A stretch of 64,000 nt of DNA from Telluria mixta. GTDB taxonomy: Bacteria > Pseudomonadota > Gammaproteobacteria > Burkholderiales > Burkholderiaceae_D. The stretch spans positions 3,906,001 to 3,970,000 of the forward strand of contig NZ_CP119520.1 in the NCBI RefSeq assembly GCF_029223865.1, in the 5' to 3' direction. Both the position numbers and the translations under genes were made by a program. Position 1 is the first letter of the stretch, and each line of letters starts with the position of its first letter. Positions 56,601 through 64,000 of the stretch are shown piece after piece. The notes beneath the pieces were generated by a model, which did no database searches, was not told where the DNA came from, and was given only the letters and a program-made list of their open reading frames with translations.

Positions 56601-58510
56601 CGCTGTCCGGCGACGCCGGCAACGACTGGCTCGACGCGGGCGCGGGTGCCGACAGCCTGCTGGGCGGCGCGGGCTCCGACCAGCTCTCGGGCGGCGCCGG
56701 CAACGACACCATCGACGGCGGCGACGGCGGCGACACGGTCACGTATTCGAACGACTACGGCGATATCGCTCCGACCGGCAAGGGCGTGATCGTCAACCTG
56801 GAAACCGCCACCGCCACCGATAACTGGGGCAATACGGACACGCTCGCCGGCATCGAACATGTGTCCGGTTCGCGCTACGGCGACAGCCTCACGGGCAACG
56901 CGTCCGACAACAACCTGTGGGGCAACGAGGGCAACGACACGCTGGCGGGCGGCGCCGGCAACGACTGGCTCGACGGCGGCATCGGTGCCGACAGCCTGCA
57001 GGGCGGTGCCGGGGTCGACCAACTGTCCGGCGGTGCCGGCAACGACACGATCGATGGCGGCGACGGCTCGGATCGCCTCACGTATTACAGTGACTATGGC
57101 AGCATCCCCGCGACCGGCAAGGGCGTCGTCGTCGATCTGGCGACCGGGACCGCGACCGACAACTGGGGCAATACCGACAAGCTCATCTCCATCGAAGAGG
57201 TGACCGGGTCCCGTTATGGCGACAGCATCACGGGCAATGCGTCCGACAACAACCTGTGGGGCGACGACGGCAACGACACGCTGGCCGGCGGCGACGGCAA
57301 CGACTGGCTCGACGGCGGCAACGGCAGCGACGTCCTGCAGGGCGGGGCCGGCGCCGACCGCTTCTCCGGCGGCACGGGCAACGACACGATCGACGGCGGC
57401 GCAGGCCGCGACCAGGTCACCTACTTCAACGATTACGGCAACCAGCCCATCACCGGTTCGGGGGTGAAGGTCAACCTGGCGACCGGCGTCGCCACCGACA
57501 ACTGGGGCCACACCGACACGCTCGTCAGCATCGAGGACGTGTCGGGCTCGCGCTTCGGCGACAAGCTGACCGGCAATGCGTCGGACAACACCCTGACCGG
57601 CGGCGACGGCGACGACGTGCTCGTCGGCGCGGGCGGCGCCGACCGGCTCAACGGTGACGCCGGCGACGACACCATGGACGGCGGCAGCGGCATCGACGCA
57701 ATGAGCGGCGGCGACGGCAGCGACACGTACTACGTCGACAATGCCGGCGACGTCGTGACCGAGACCAATGCGCTGGCAAGCGGCGGGATCGACCAGGTGG
57801 TGACATCGGTCAGCTACGTGCTGGCAGCCAACGTCGAGGAGCTGACGCTGCTGGGCGGTACCATCAACGGTACGGGCAACGCCCTGAACAACCTGATCGT
57901 CGCCGGTTCCGGCGTGAACGCAATCGACGGCGGCGCGGGCATCGACACCCTGTCGTTCGAGACGGCCACCACGTCCGGCACGACGGGTGTGACGCTGACG
58001 CTGGGCGCGGCCGGGGTGAAGACGACGGCGGCGGGGATTTCCGGCGCGGATACCGTGATCAACATCGAAAACCTGATCGGGTCGGACTACAACGACATCC
58101 TGTCCGGCAATGCCGGCGGCAACGTGATCCATGGCGGCGAGGGCGTCGACGTCCTCGACGGCATGGGCGGCAACGACGTGCTGGTGGGCGGCGCCGGCAG
58201 CGACGTGTTCGCCTTCACGACGGCGCTGAGCGGCAACGTCGACCGGATCGAAGACTTCACGAAAGGGGAGGACAAGATCCGGCTGGAAAACGCGATCTTC
58301 ACGAAGCTGCTGACGACGGGTACGCTCGGCGCCGGCAACTTCAAGGTGATCGGGTCGGCGGCCCTCGATGCGGATGACTTCATCCTGTACAACAAGGCCA
58401 CCGGGGCCCTGTACTACGACGCCGACGGATCGGGTGCCGGCGTCGCGGTGCAGTTCGCCGTGGTCGGCGTTAACCTGGCCCTTGCCAACACCGACTTCAC
58501 GGTAGTCTGA
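53630..58510 (+). CDS. Giant DUF4347/RTX calcium-binding exoprotein
   Basis: The 1626-residue protein starts with a DUF4347 domain (residues 4-165; VLVIDPAVSGWED, then HIVSHGSAGQIVLGS and LLYGCEVGQGDAG), the usual N-terminal domain of large bacterial adhesins. From about residue 180 it is built of RTX nonapeptides (GGxGxDxLx forms such as GGAGNDTLDGGDG) arranged in 113-residue modules. The C-terminus (FTKGEDKIRLENAIF, DADDFILYNKATGALYYDADG, ending FTVV) is the typical uncleaved type I secretion signal, and there is no N-terminal signal peptide. It is probably exported by a type I system encoded elsewhere and folds on binding calcium. The role, perhaps adhesion or biofilm, is inferred. Confidence 0.9.
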   Translation: MNYSREVLVIDPAVSGWEDIAAAAGQARVVVLDGAQDGLVQIAAALAAERDLAAIHIVSHGSAGQIVLGSTAVTAGVLAHYETELAAIGRSLAVAGDILLYGCEVGQGDAGAAFLERLSGYTGSDVAASTGLVGAAALGGNWRLDTHVGTIMARPLAAPAFAGTLATVTGTVNNDRLEGTSGADSMSGGVGDDVLVGSDGSDTMDGGADGAYGDTVDYSNGAAGVTVNLGTGTATDNWGKTDTLIGIEHITGSAYADTLIGSAGTNWFRPGKGNDTVNGGGGDDVVMYEGNSTTVTVDLKNGTAFGADIGTDTLTGIRNVHTGMGADVVQLSDLGGYVFARGGNDKLTGGAGSDNFYGGSGNDTIDGGGGRDTANYWDDTFDFSNVPVTGVGVTVSLATGVATDNWGNTDTLINIEDVGGSRFADTIAGNAGDNNLQGQEGNDTLSGDAGQDWLDGGTGADSLLGGLGFDQLTGGAGNDTLDGGADRDRVNYNNEYNGVGLTGKGVTVNLATGVATDNWGNTDKLVGIEEVTGSRFADVITGDANDNYLWGQEGNDSLAGGGGMDMLTGNSGNDTLDGGDGRDRVNYSDDYGGPAITGKGVTVDLVTGVATDNWGNVDKLVGIEDVGGSRYADTITGNASDNSLNGNEGNDTLSGNDGNDWLDAGAGADSLLGGAGYDQLSGGAGNDTLDGGDGSDTATYFNDYGNLAPTGNGVTVNLATGTATDNWGNTDKLVGIENASGSRYGDSLTGDAGNNSLYGDEGNDTIVGGGGYDWLDGGAGTDSLAGGADGDQLSGGAGNDTLDGGDGRDGANYANDYGNITPTGKGVTVSLLTGVAIDNWGNTDKLVNIEDVQGSRYADKLTGNASDNSLYGNDGNDTLSGDAGNDWLDAGAGADSLLGGLGFDQLSGGAGNDTLDGGDGTDTANYSNDYGNITPTGKGVTVNLLTGVATDNWGNVDKLVAIENVQGSRYADSLTGNASDNSLWGMDGNDTLSGDAGNDWLDAGAGADSLLGGAGSDQLSGGAGNDTIDGGDGGDTVTYSNDYGDIAPTGKGVIVNLETATATDNWGNTDTLAGIEHVSGSRYGDSLTGNASDNNLWGNEGNDTLAGGAGNDWLDGGIGADSLQGGAGVDQLSGGAGNDTIDGGDGSDRLTYYSDYGSIPATGKGVVVDLATGTATDNWGNTDKLISIEEVTGSRYGDSITGNASDNNLWGDDGNDTLAGGDGNDWLDGGNGSDVLQGGAGADRFSGGTGNDTIDGGAGRDQVTYFNDYGNQPITGSGVKVNLATGVATDNWGHTDTLVSIEDVSGSRFGDKLTGNASDNTLTGGDGDDVLVGAGGADRLNGDAGDDTMDGGSGIDAMSGGDGSDTYYVDNAGDVVTETNALASGGIDQVVTSVSYVLAANVEELTLLGGTINGTGNALNNLIVAGSGVNAIDGGAGIDTLSFETATTSGTTGVTLTLGAAGVKTTAAGISGADTVINIENLIGSDYNDILSGNAGGNVIHGGEGVDVLDGMGGNDVLVGGAGSDVFAFTTALSGNVDRIEDFTKGEDKIRLENAIFTKLLTTGTLGAGNFKVIGSAALDADDFILYNKATGALYYDADGSGAGVAVQFAVVGVNLALANTDFTVV
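54730..57600. repeat. Tandem 339-bp (113-codon) modules in the RTX gene
   Basis: The anchor codons for DNWG recur at 54839, 55178, 55463, 55802, 56141, 56480, 56819, 57158 and 57497. Spacing is exactly 339 bp throughout, except the second interval, which is 285 bp. A diverged earlier anchor lies at 54335. Each module holds a sheet-like segment (GKGVTVNLATGVATDNWGNTDKLVGIE) and a block of RTX nonapeptides. Confidence 0.9.
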
Positions 58511-58596
58511 GGCAGAGCAAGCCGGTTCCTGCGGACTTCCTGGGTATATACTGGCCATCGTTGCCCGATGTCCAGTCCAGGAACCGTGGGTCCACA

Positions 58597-60858
58597 ATGA
58601 ACCAGTCGCTCTCCCGCCGAACGACGATCAGCTATTACCTGGTCATCCTGTTGCTGCTGGCGACGCCGGCGCTGCTGGTCTGGCAGCACTACGGGATGGT
58701 CCGGACCATCGAGATCTCGCCCAGCCAGCCGCACGGCGCCCGGGTCGCCGACGACCGGCCCGAGTTGAAAGGCAATTCGGTCGCCATCCTGGAGCGCACG
58801 CCCGATGCGCTCGTCATGCGGTGCGCGCTGGGCACGGTCGCGACGTACGGGTTCTGCAAGATGCAATTCCTGCTGGGCCGGCCGGGCAAGGGGATCGACC
58901 TGTCCGGGTTCGATTCGATCGATTTCGACCTGCGCTACACGGGACGGCCGCCGCACCTCATCAAGCTGCATGTGATGAATTTCGAGCCGGAGTTTTCCAC
59001 GCCCGGCGACTGGAATTCGCAGCGGTTCAACGAGGCGGAAATCGAATTGCCCGAGCAGGCCACGTTCACGATTCCGATGAACGTGCTGCGCACCGCCGAC
59101 TGGTGGCGCAGCACGCACAAGGTCCCGCTGTCCAAGAGCTATGCTCGGTTCGACCGGGTGACGGCCGTGGAATTGTCGACGGGGGCCGTTCCGCACGGAC
59201 AGTCGATCACGCTCGAGGTGCGGTCGATCCGGTTCCACGGCAAGTGGATCTCGAAGACGGCGCTGCTCATGGGCCTGGTGTTCGCCTGGATCGCCTGCGG
59301 CATCCTCGGCCTGTCGCTGGGCCTGTTGCATTTCCGGGCCAGCCTGTCCGACACGACATCGCGCCTGGAACACCTGGCCGCCGTCGACCGGGAACGCAAG
59401 GCGGCCGAGGCGGCGCGCGAGGCGGCGCTGGCGGAGGCGGTGGGCCTCGCGCGCCAGCGCAGCAATTTTCTGGCGCAGATGAGTCACGAATTGCGCACCC
59501 CGCTCAACGCCATCATTGGCTATGCGCAATTGCTCAAGCGCGACCGGCACCAGTTGAACGACCGGCAGGCCGCCAGCGTCGCCACCATCCACGAGAGCGG
59601 CCAGCACCTGCTCACCCTCATCAACGACATCCTGGACCTCGCTCGGGTCGAGGCCGGCAGGATGGAGCTGTATCCTGCCGCGGTCCACCTCGGCACGTTC
59701 CTGCAGGTGGTGGTCGACATCATGCGCGTGAAGGCCGAGGAAAAGGGCCTGGCGTTCGAGTACGCGCTCGCGCCCGACGCGCCGGCCGCGGTGACGATCG
59801 ACGAGACGCGCCTGCGCCAGGTGCTGCTCAACCTGCTGGGCAACGCGGTCAAGTTCACCGATCGCGGGACGGTCTCGCTGCGGGTGCTGCGCGTGCCGTC
59901 CTCCATCGGGGACGACGCCTGCGTGCGGCTTCGCTTCGAGGTGACCGACACCGGGATCGGCATGAGCCCGCAACAGCTGGGGCGACTGTTCCAGCCGTTC
60001 GAACAGGTGGCCGACATGCCGCGGCGCGCCGGCGGCACGGGCCTGGGCCTGGCCATCAGCCAGCAACTGGTGCGCCTCATGGGCGGGAACATCGACGTCG
60101 CCAGCGAACCAGGCAAGGGCAGCGCGTTCTGGTTCGAACTCGCGGCGCCAGTCGCCACCGGCAGCCCGGCCAACCTGCCGGCACCGGGCACGATCGTCGG
60201 CTATGAAGGCGAGCGCAAGCGCGTGTTGATCGTCGACGACGTGCCGCAGAACCGCGCGATGCTGATCGACCTGCTGCAGTCGATGGGCTTCGTCGTGGCC
60301 GCGGCCGAGAACGGCCTGGAGTGCCTCGTGCTGCTCGACAGCTTCAAGCCCGACCTGATCGTGATGGACGTCATGATGCCCGTTATCGATGGCAACGAGA
60401 CGACGCGGCGGATCCGCCTCATGCCCGCATGGCGCCGGGTCCCGGTCATCGCCGTGACGGCGGGCGCCAGTCCCGACGACGAAGCGCGGTGCCTGGAAGC
60501 GGGCGCGAATGCCTTCGTTCCCAAGCCGGTCGAACACGATGTCCTGCTCCGCACCATCGGCACGCTGCTGGCGCTGACCTGGATCACCGGCCGCCCTGCG
60601 CAGGAAGCGCCGCCGGAGGGAGAAGAGGCCGCGCTGGTCGTTCCGCCCACCGACGAGATCGAGGTGCTGTGGCAGCTGGTGCGGATCGGGAACATGCGCA
60701 AGATCCGCGAACAGGCCGGCCACCTGCGGACGCTCGATCCGGCCTACGCGCCGTTCGCCGACCACGTGGATGCGCTGGCGCGGGGCTATCACTCGAAGGA
60801 CCTGGCCGCCTTCGTGGCGCGCTACCGGACCGAAGACGCGGTGCGGCCAGCGGTTTGA
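58597..60858 (+). CDS. Membrane-bound hybrid histidine kinase with receiver domain
   Basis: The 753-residue protein has a membrane segment (about 14-30, LVILLLLATPALLVW), an extracytoplasmic sensor domain of about 190 residues with no recognised fold, and a second membrane segment (about 222-245). HisKA has the phospho-His297 in FLAQMSHELRTPLNAI. HATPase motifs follow (NLLGNAVKFTDRG; GTGLGLAISQQLV), then a receiver with phospho-Asp591 (DLIVMDVMMPVIDG). The last 120 residues resemble a helical phosphotransfer-like region but without an obvious His. The start at 58597 puts the first hydrophobic segment in place. It lies 86 bases after the RTX gene and could regulate it or the next cluster; this is not shown. 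Confidence 0.9.
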   Translation: MNQSLSRRTTISYYLVILLLLATPALLVWQHYGMVRTIEISPSQPHGARVADDRPELKGNSVAILERTPDALVMRCALGTVATYGFCKMQFLLGRPGKGIDLSGFDSIDFDLRYTGRPPHLIKLHVMNFEPEFSTPGDWNSQRFNEAEIELPEQATFTIPMNVLRTADWWRSTHKVPLSKSYARFDRVTAVELSTGAVPHGQSITLEVRSIRFHGKWISKTALLMGLVFAWIACGILGLSLGLLHFRASLSDTTSRLEHLAAVDRERKAAEAAREAALAEAVGLARQRSNFLAQMSHELRTPLNAIIGYAQLLKRDRHQLNDRQAASVATIHESGQHLLTLINDILDLARVEAGRMELYPAAVHLGTFLQVVVDIMRVKAEEKGLAFEYALAPDAPAAVTIDETRLRQVLLNLLGNAVKFTDRGTVSLRVLRVPSSIGDDACVRLRFEVTDTGIGMSPQQLGRLFQPFEQVADMPRRAGGTGLGLAISQQLVRLMGGNIDVASEPGKGSAFWFELAAPVATGSPANLPAPGTIVGYEGERKRVLIVDDVPQNRAMLIDLLQSMGFVVAAAENGLECLVLLDSFKPDLIVMDVMMPVIDGNETTRRIRLMPAWRRVPVIAVTAGASPDDEARCLEAGANAFVPKPVEHDVLLRTIGTLLALTWITGRPAQEAPPEGEEAALVVPPTDEIEVLWQLVRIGNMRKIREQAGHLRTLDPAYAPFADHVDALARGYHSKDLAAFVARYRTEDAVRPAV

Positions 60859-60875
60859 TGACAATCAAATACATG

Positions 60876-60915
60876 TGTGTCGGGAAAATTTACATCGTTA
60901 CAACTATTCGACACA
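60876..60915. promoter_or_regulatory. Inverted repeat upstream of the sigma-54 promoter
   Basis: Perfect 7-bp arms, TGTGTCG (60876-60882) and CGACACA (60909-60915), are separated by 26 bases in an A+T-rich region. They lie 67 bases or more upstream of the sigma-54 promoter, where an activator site would be expected. Confidence 0.3.
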
Positions 60916-60981
60916 ATTCAATCCGGTAAAAATGAAACAAGCGTTTGATTAATCAAGGAAATAACTCTTGGTTACAGATAA

Positions 60982-60997
60982 TGGCATACCCCTTGCT
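60982..60997 (+). promoter_or_regulatory. Sigma-54 (-24/-12) promoter
   Basis: TGGCATACCCCTTGCT matches the consensus TGGCACRN4TTGCW at all defined positions but one, with GG and GC exactly 10 bases apart. It lies 62 bases upstream of the sedolisin gene. Transcription would need RpoN and an enhancer-binding activator; in PEP-CTERM bacteria the PrsK/PrsR pair is a known example. Confidence 0.8.
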
Positions 60998-61058
60998 TGA
61001 TTGCGGATGAGCCTGCCGTTTCCCGGCGGGATCTTCAACAATCGACAGGGAGTCTGAT

Positions 61059-62948
61059 TTGAGAACGCTTACCGCAATCGCTGTTGTCATCGGCGTGCTG
61101 ACCACGTCGCTGGCGCACGGCGCCACGACCTCCACCCAGTTCCACCTCGACCGCGACGCCCGCATCGTCGACCTGGGCATCGCGCCCCAGTCGGAAGTGC
61201 GGCAGATCACGCTGTCGCTGGCCGTCAGGAACGCCGCCGCGATGGAAGCACACGCGGCGTCCATCGTCGACCCGTCCAGCCCGAACTACCGCAAATTCCT
61301 GACGCCGGCACAGGTCGGCAGCCTGTATGGCCAGGACGCGACGTCCATCGCCCAGGTCGTCAACTTCCTGCAGTCCCAGGGCCTGACGGTCACGAAAGTC
61401 TATGCGAACAACCTGCTGATTTCCGCGAAGGGCACGAATGCGCAACTCGCCGCCGTGTTCGGCAGCCCGATCCATGCTTACCGGACGCTGGGCCGCACCT
61501 ACGAGGCGCCGGCGGGCACGACCGTCGTGCCCGCCAACTTGTCCGGCATCGTCAAGGCCGTGCACGGCCTGAACGGCCGGCCGCTCTTCCACAGCAATAT
61601 CGTGCGCCAGCCGGCCTCGGGCGTGGCGACCGGCGAGTCGAAGCTCGTGCCGAGCCGTGTCCCGACGGCGAATGCCGCGGCCGCATCGCTGCCGGGCGAA
61701 TACACGGTGCGGGACCTGGCCGCCAAGTACAACGTCAACCCGTTGTATTCGGCCGGCGTGACGGGCGCCGGCAAGACCATCGGCATCGCTACCCTGGCCG
61801 GCTATCGCCAGTCCGATGCGTATGGCTACTGGAATGCGCTGGGCCTCGCCGTCGCGCCGAACCGCATCACCGACGTGCTGGTCGATGGCGGTCCGCTGCC
61901 GGATGACGGTCCGGGCAGCGACGGCGCGGGCGAGACCACCCTCGACATCGAGCAATCGGGCGGCGTGGCGCCGGGCGCCAACATCCGCGTCTACCTGGCG
62001 CCGAACCAGGGCAATGGTTTCCTGGACATGTTCGCGACGGCCGTCGACGAGAACATCGTCGACACGCTGTCCGTGAGCTGGGGCGCCGCCGAGATCTTCA
62101 ACGCCCCCGAGGACCTGGCCGCGTTCCACGCCGTGTTCATCCAGGCCGCGCTGCAGGGCATCCCCGTGATCGCCGCGTCGGGCGACGCCGGCGCCTTCGA
62201 CATCAACAGCGTGCTGCCGTATCCCGCCTGCACGACCCTGCTGACGACCGATCACCCGGCGTCGGACACAGCCGTCCTCGCGGCCGGCGGCACGACCTTG
62301 CCGCACACGCAGGTGCACAAGTACGGCAATATCACGATCCCGACCGAGCGCGCCTGGGCGTGGGACTACCTGCGCAACTACATCACGCAGTACTACGGCC
62401 AGACGACCTATTACACGGATTATTTCCCGGTCGGCGGCGGTGGCGGCGTGAGCGTCGATTTCGGCCGGCCGTCGTACCAGAACAACCTGGCCGGCGTGGC
62501 ATCGACGTCGGCGGCGCAGAGCCTGTACTGCAAGGCGTCGGTGCTGGGCGATCCGGGCACGGGGTACGAGTGGCTGATCGACCTGCCGCCTGCCACCCCG
62601 GGGCGCAACCTGCCGGACGTGTCGCTCAACGCCGACCCGTACAGCGGCTACCTCGTGTACTTCGAAGGGCAGTGGGGTTCGGGCAGCGGCGGCACGAGCT
62701 TCGTCGCGCCGCAACTGAACGGCATCTTCACCCTGATCGCCGCCGGCAGGAACAGCCGCCTGGGCCTGCTGCACCCGCAGCTGTACGGCGCCTTCAAGAC
62801 CTATGGCTATGGCGCGAAGTCGCCGTTCCGCGCGATCACGGCCGGCACGAACCTCTACTACAAGAGCACGAACACGTTCAATCCGGCGACGGGCCTCGGC
62901 TCGCTCGACGTGACGAACCTCGCGCGCGCTCTCGGCGTGAATCTGTGA
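61059..62948 (+). CDS. Exported S53 family (sedolisin/kumamolisin) serine-carboxyl peptidase
   Basis: The 629-residue precursor has a signal peptide (MRTLTAIAVVIGVLTTSLAHG) and an N-terminal pro-domain of about 180 residues (pro-kumamolisin type, PSSPNYRKFLTPAQVGSLYGQD). The catalytic domain has Glu292 and Asp296 in GETTLDIEQSGG, a middle Asp near residue 375 in ASGDAGAFD, and the nucleophile Ser547 in SGGTSFVAPQ. The start codon is TTG with AGGGAG six bases upstream. Such peptidases are secreted and work at acid pH. It is the first gene behind a sigma-54 promoter, followed 19 bases later by a PEP-CTERM gene. Confidence 0.93.
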   Translation: MRTLTAIAVVIGVLTTSLAHGATTSTQFHLDRDARIVDLGIAPQSEVRQITLSLAVRNAAAMEAHAASIVDPSSPNYRKFLTPAQVGSLYGQDATSIAQVVNFLQSQGLTVTKVYANNLLISAKGTNAQLAAVFGSPIHAYRTLGRTYEAPAGTTVVPANLSGIVKAVHGLNGRPLFHSNIVRQPASGVATGESKLVPSRVPTANAAAASLPGEYTVRDLAAKYNVNPLYSAGVTGAGKTIGIATLAGYRQSDAYGYWNALGLAVAPNRITDVLVDGGPLPDDGPGSDGAGETTLDIEQSGGVAPGANIRVYLAPNQGNGFLDMFATAVDENIVDTLSVSWGAAEIFNAPEDLAAFHAVFIQAALQGIPVIAASGDAGAFDINSVLPYPACTTLLTTDHPASDTAVLAAGGTTLPHTQVHKYGNITIPTERAWAWDYLRNYITQYYGQTTYYTDYFPVGGGGGVSVDFGRPSYQNNLAGVASTSAAQSLYCKASVLGDPGTGYEWLIDLPPATPGRNLPDVSLNADPYSGYLVYFEGQWGSGSGGTSFVAPQLNGIFTLIAAGRNSRLGLLHPQLYGAFKTYGYGAKSPFRAITAGTNLYYKSTNTFNPATGLGSLDVTNLARALGVNL

Positions 62949-62967
62949 ACCTTTCGGGAAGAACCAC

Positions 62968-63504
62968 ATGAAATCGATCAAACACATGCTGCTCGGCCTC
63001 GTCCTCGCGACCTGCGCCGTCTTCAACGCCTCCGCCACGCCGACGTACACGGACATGTTCTTCGTCGTGCCCGAGTTCGGCTCGACCACGACGCAGACCT
63101 GGGACTTCGGCATCTCGGCGCCGGGCGCCCTGGCCGGCGAGACGTTCGAGTTCGACTTCCTGTTCAACACGCCGCCCGAGCCAGCCTGGTTCTCGTTCGT
63201 CGTGTTCCCGGACTTCGCGGGCTCGATTGCATTCACGGACCTGGGCTTTTTCGCGGGCGACCTGTTCACGCCGATCGACGCGCTGAGCCTGAGCCTGGCG
63301 AGCGAACTGGCCAGGGGCGCGGGCTGGATCACGAGCGGGACCTATGACCTGCGCCTGGGCGGCACGTTCCTCGTCGACGGTGCCGGGTTCACGGGGCGTG
63401 CCGTTTCCGATATTCCGGAGCCGGTGAGTCTGGCGCTGGTGGCGCTCGGTCTGGCCGGGATGGTCGGGGTGCGGCGGCGCAAGGCCGTTGTGGAGGCGGA
63501 TTGA
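62968..63504 (+). CDS. PEP-CTERM sorted exoprotein
   Basis: The 178-residue protein has a signal peptide and a short body rich in Phe/Thr/Gly (FGSTTTQTWDFGISAPGAL). The C-terminal PEP-CTERM tripartite signal reads IPEPVSLALVALGLAGMVGVRRRK: the PEP motif, a hydrophobic helix and a basic cluster. This signal is cut by exosortase XrtA and is tied to exopolysaccharide-producing bacteria. No exosortase gene is in the window. It shares the sigma-54 promoter with the sedolisin gene. Confidence 0.9.
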   Translation: MKSIKHMLLGLVLATCAVFNASATPTYTDMFFVVPEFGSTTTQTWDFGISAPGALAGETFEFDFLFNTPPEPAWFSFVVFPDFAGSIAFTDLGFFAGDLFTPIDALSLSLASELARGAGWITSGTYDLRLGGTFLVDGAGFTGRAVSDIPEPVSLALVALGLAGMVGVRRRKAVVEAD

Positions 63505-63517
63505 TGTGAAGGCCGGC

Positions 63518-64000
63518 ATGCCGTCGCGACGCCTTGCCGCGTTGCTCCTGTGCTGTGCGACACATGGCGCCGCGGCGGACCTCTGCCCGCGGACCGACCG
63601 GAACGCCGAATGGTCGACGCGATGCTTTCAAACGACGGGCGCCGCCCGGAAGGTGGAGGCCCGCTTCGTCAATCGGCTCCGGTCGGCCCCGACCACCATC
63701 CTGATCGCGGAAACGCGCGAACTCGTCGCCGTCGACGTGCACGGCCGCGTGATCGTGCCGAACATTGCCTACACAGGTGACTTCGACATGCCCAATCCCG
63801 ACGGCATCGAACGGTTCACGTCTGCCGGACGCCGCTGCGGCTACTTCATCGGGGCGACGTTCGACATCATCGTGCCCGCGCAATTCGACCATTGCGAAGC
63901 GTTCGCGGACGGGACGGCTCAGGCCTGTACCGGTTGCGTCGCGCGCTGTATCGATACGGACTGCCACGGCAAGACGATGGTTGGCGGGCAGGGCGTAGAG
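63518..64000 (+). CDS. Cys-rich exported protein, WG-repeat-like (partial, 3' end missing)
   Basis: An open frame starts with an ATG at 63518 and runs off the window; 161 codons are visible with no stop. It begins with a signal peptide (MPSRRLAALLLCCATHGAAA) and then shows beta-rich text with GYFIGATFDIIVPAQFDHCEAFADG. That segment resembles the WG-repeat pattern GYIDxxGxxVIPPQFDxAxxFxxG. Several Cys follow (CTGCVARCIDTDCHG) and could form disulfides. It starts 14 bases after the PEP-CTERM gene and may be in the same operon. Function unknown. Confidence 0.6.
   Translation, partial: MPSRRLAALLLCCATHGAAADLCPRTDRNAEWSTRCFQTTGAARKVEARFVNRLRSAPTTILIAETRELVAVDVHGRVIVPNIAYTGDFDMPNPDGIERFTSAGRRCGYFIGATFDIIVPAQFDHCEAFADGTAQACTGCVARCIDTDCHGKTMVGGQGVE

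Noticed and set aside
54730..57600. The regular repeats looked at first like a CRISPR-type array
   Set aside because: The 339-bp period is far too long, the units are in frame, and they encode RTX nonapeptides.
58511..58596. GTATATACTGG before the second hybrid kinase considered as a LexA box
   Set aside because: It lacks the CTG-N10-CAG layout.
53591..58597. A 1668-codon open frame on the minus strand opposite the RTX gene
   Set aside because: It is the mirror of a repetitive, high-GC coding sequence. It has no family features and low-complexity VAAVAAVERVVAGAA text, while the plus strand has clear RTX and DUF4347 motifs.

Overview
The window is a high-GC chromosomal segment whose gene order points to a betaproteobacterium of the family Oxalobacteraceae, most likely Massilia/Telluria or a close relative. 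This is inference from synteny and protein character. The strongest sign is the run ndk-rlmN-pilF-rodZ-ispG-hisS-yfgM-bamB-der-hfq-hflX-hflK-hflC-hisZ-purA. Also fitting are surE-pcm-nlpD-rpoS-rlmD, the sucA-sucB-lpdA operon, PEP-CTERM and RTX exoproteins, and many two-component hybrids. No rRNA, tRNA, CRISPR array, transposase or phage gene was found.

Layout. 1-2 kb: the end of a chemotaxis cluster (CheW-like partial gene and a soluble triple-PAS chemoreceptor). 2.1-3.5 kb: an exported carboxylesterase. 3.5-7.9 kb (minus strand): a compact five-gene operon (PepSY membrane protein, DUF2271, DUF4198, ApbE, membrane-anchored CysJ-like flavoreductase) headed by a perfect Fur-box palindrome. The DUF2271 protein carries an ApbE-type flavinylation motif, so the operon reads as an iron-regulated, flavin-based electron route to the periplasm. 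8.2-15.6 kb: 2-oxoglutarate dehydrogenase genes with a strong terminator between sucA and sucB, plus a PspC-like gene and an interspersed repeat between sucB and lpdA, then zapE. 15.6-19.6 kb: a lipoprotein, a PP2C phosphatase, a YdcH-like protein and a DinG-type helicase.

19.6-22 kb is the most accessory-looking interval. An inverted repeat forms the end of dinG, a 31-bp tandem repeat follows, then a two-gene module: a TIR-domain protein and a MinD/ParA-like protein of the KGGVGR-variant type whose P-loop is destroyed while its DWDLEAPGLH motif is intact. This is the best candidate in the window for a little-described (possibly defence) system.

22-27 kb: surE-pcm-nlpD-rpoS and rlmD. 27-30 kb: a hybrid histidine kinase with an apparent frameshift in a C5 tract near its N-terminus. 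30-33.4 kb: a ZnuD-like TonB receptor with a small His/Cys protein, and a BI-1 family membrane protein. 33.6-49.6 kb: the housekeeping core listed above. 49.7-53.5 kb: a phosphoribosyltransferase, MarC, an FKBP lipoprotein, an AraC-type regulator and a GT1 glycosyltransferase.

53.6-58.5 kb: a 1626-residue DUF4347/RTX exoprotein built from almost perfectly periodic 113-residue modules. 58.6-60.9 kb: a second, membrane-bound hybrid kinase. 61-64 kb: a sedolisin (S53) peptidase and a PEP-CTERM protein behind a near-consensus sigma-54 promoter, then a partial Cys-rich exported protein running off the end.
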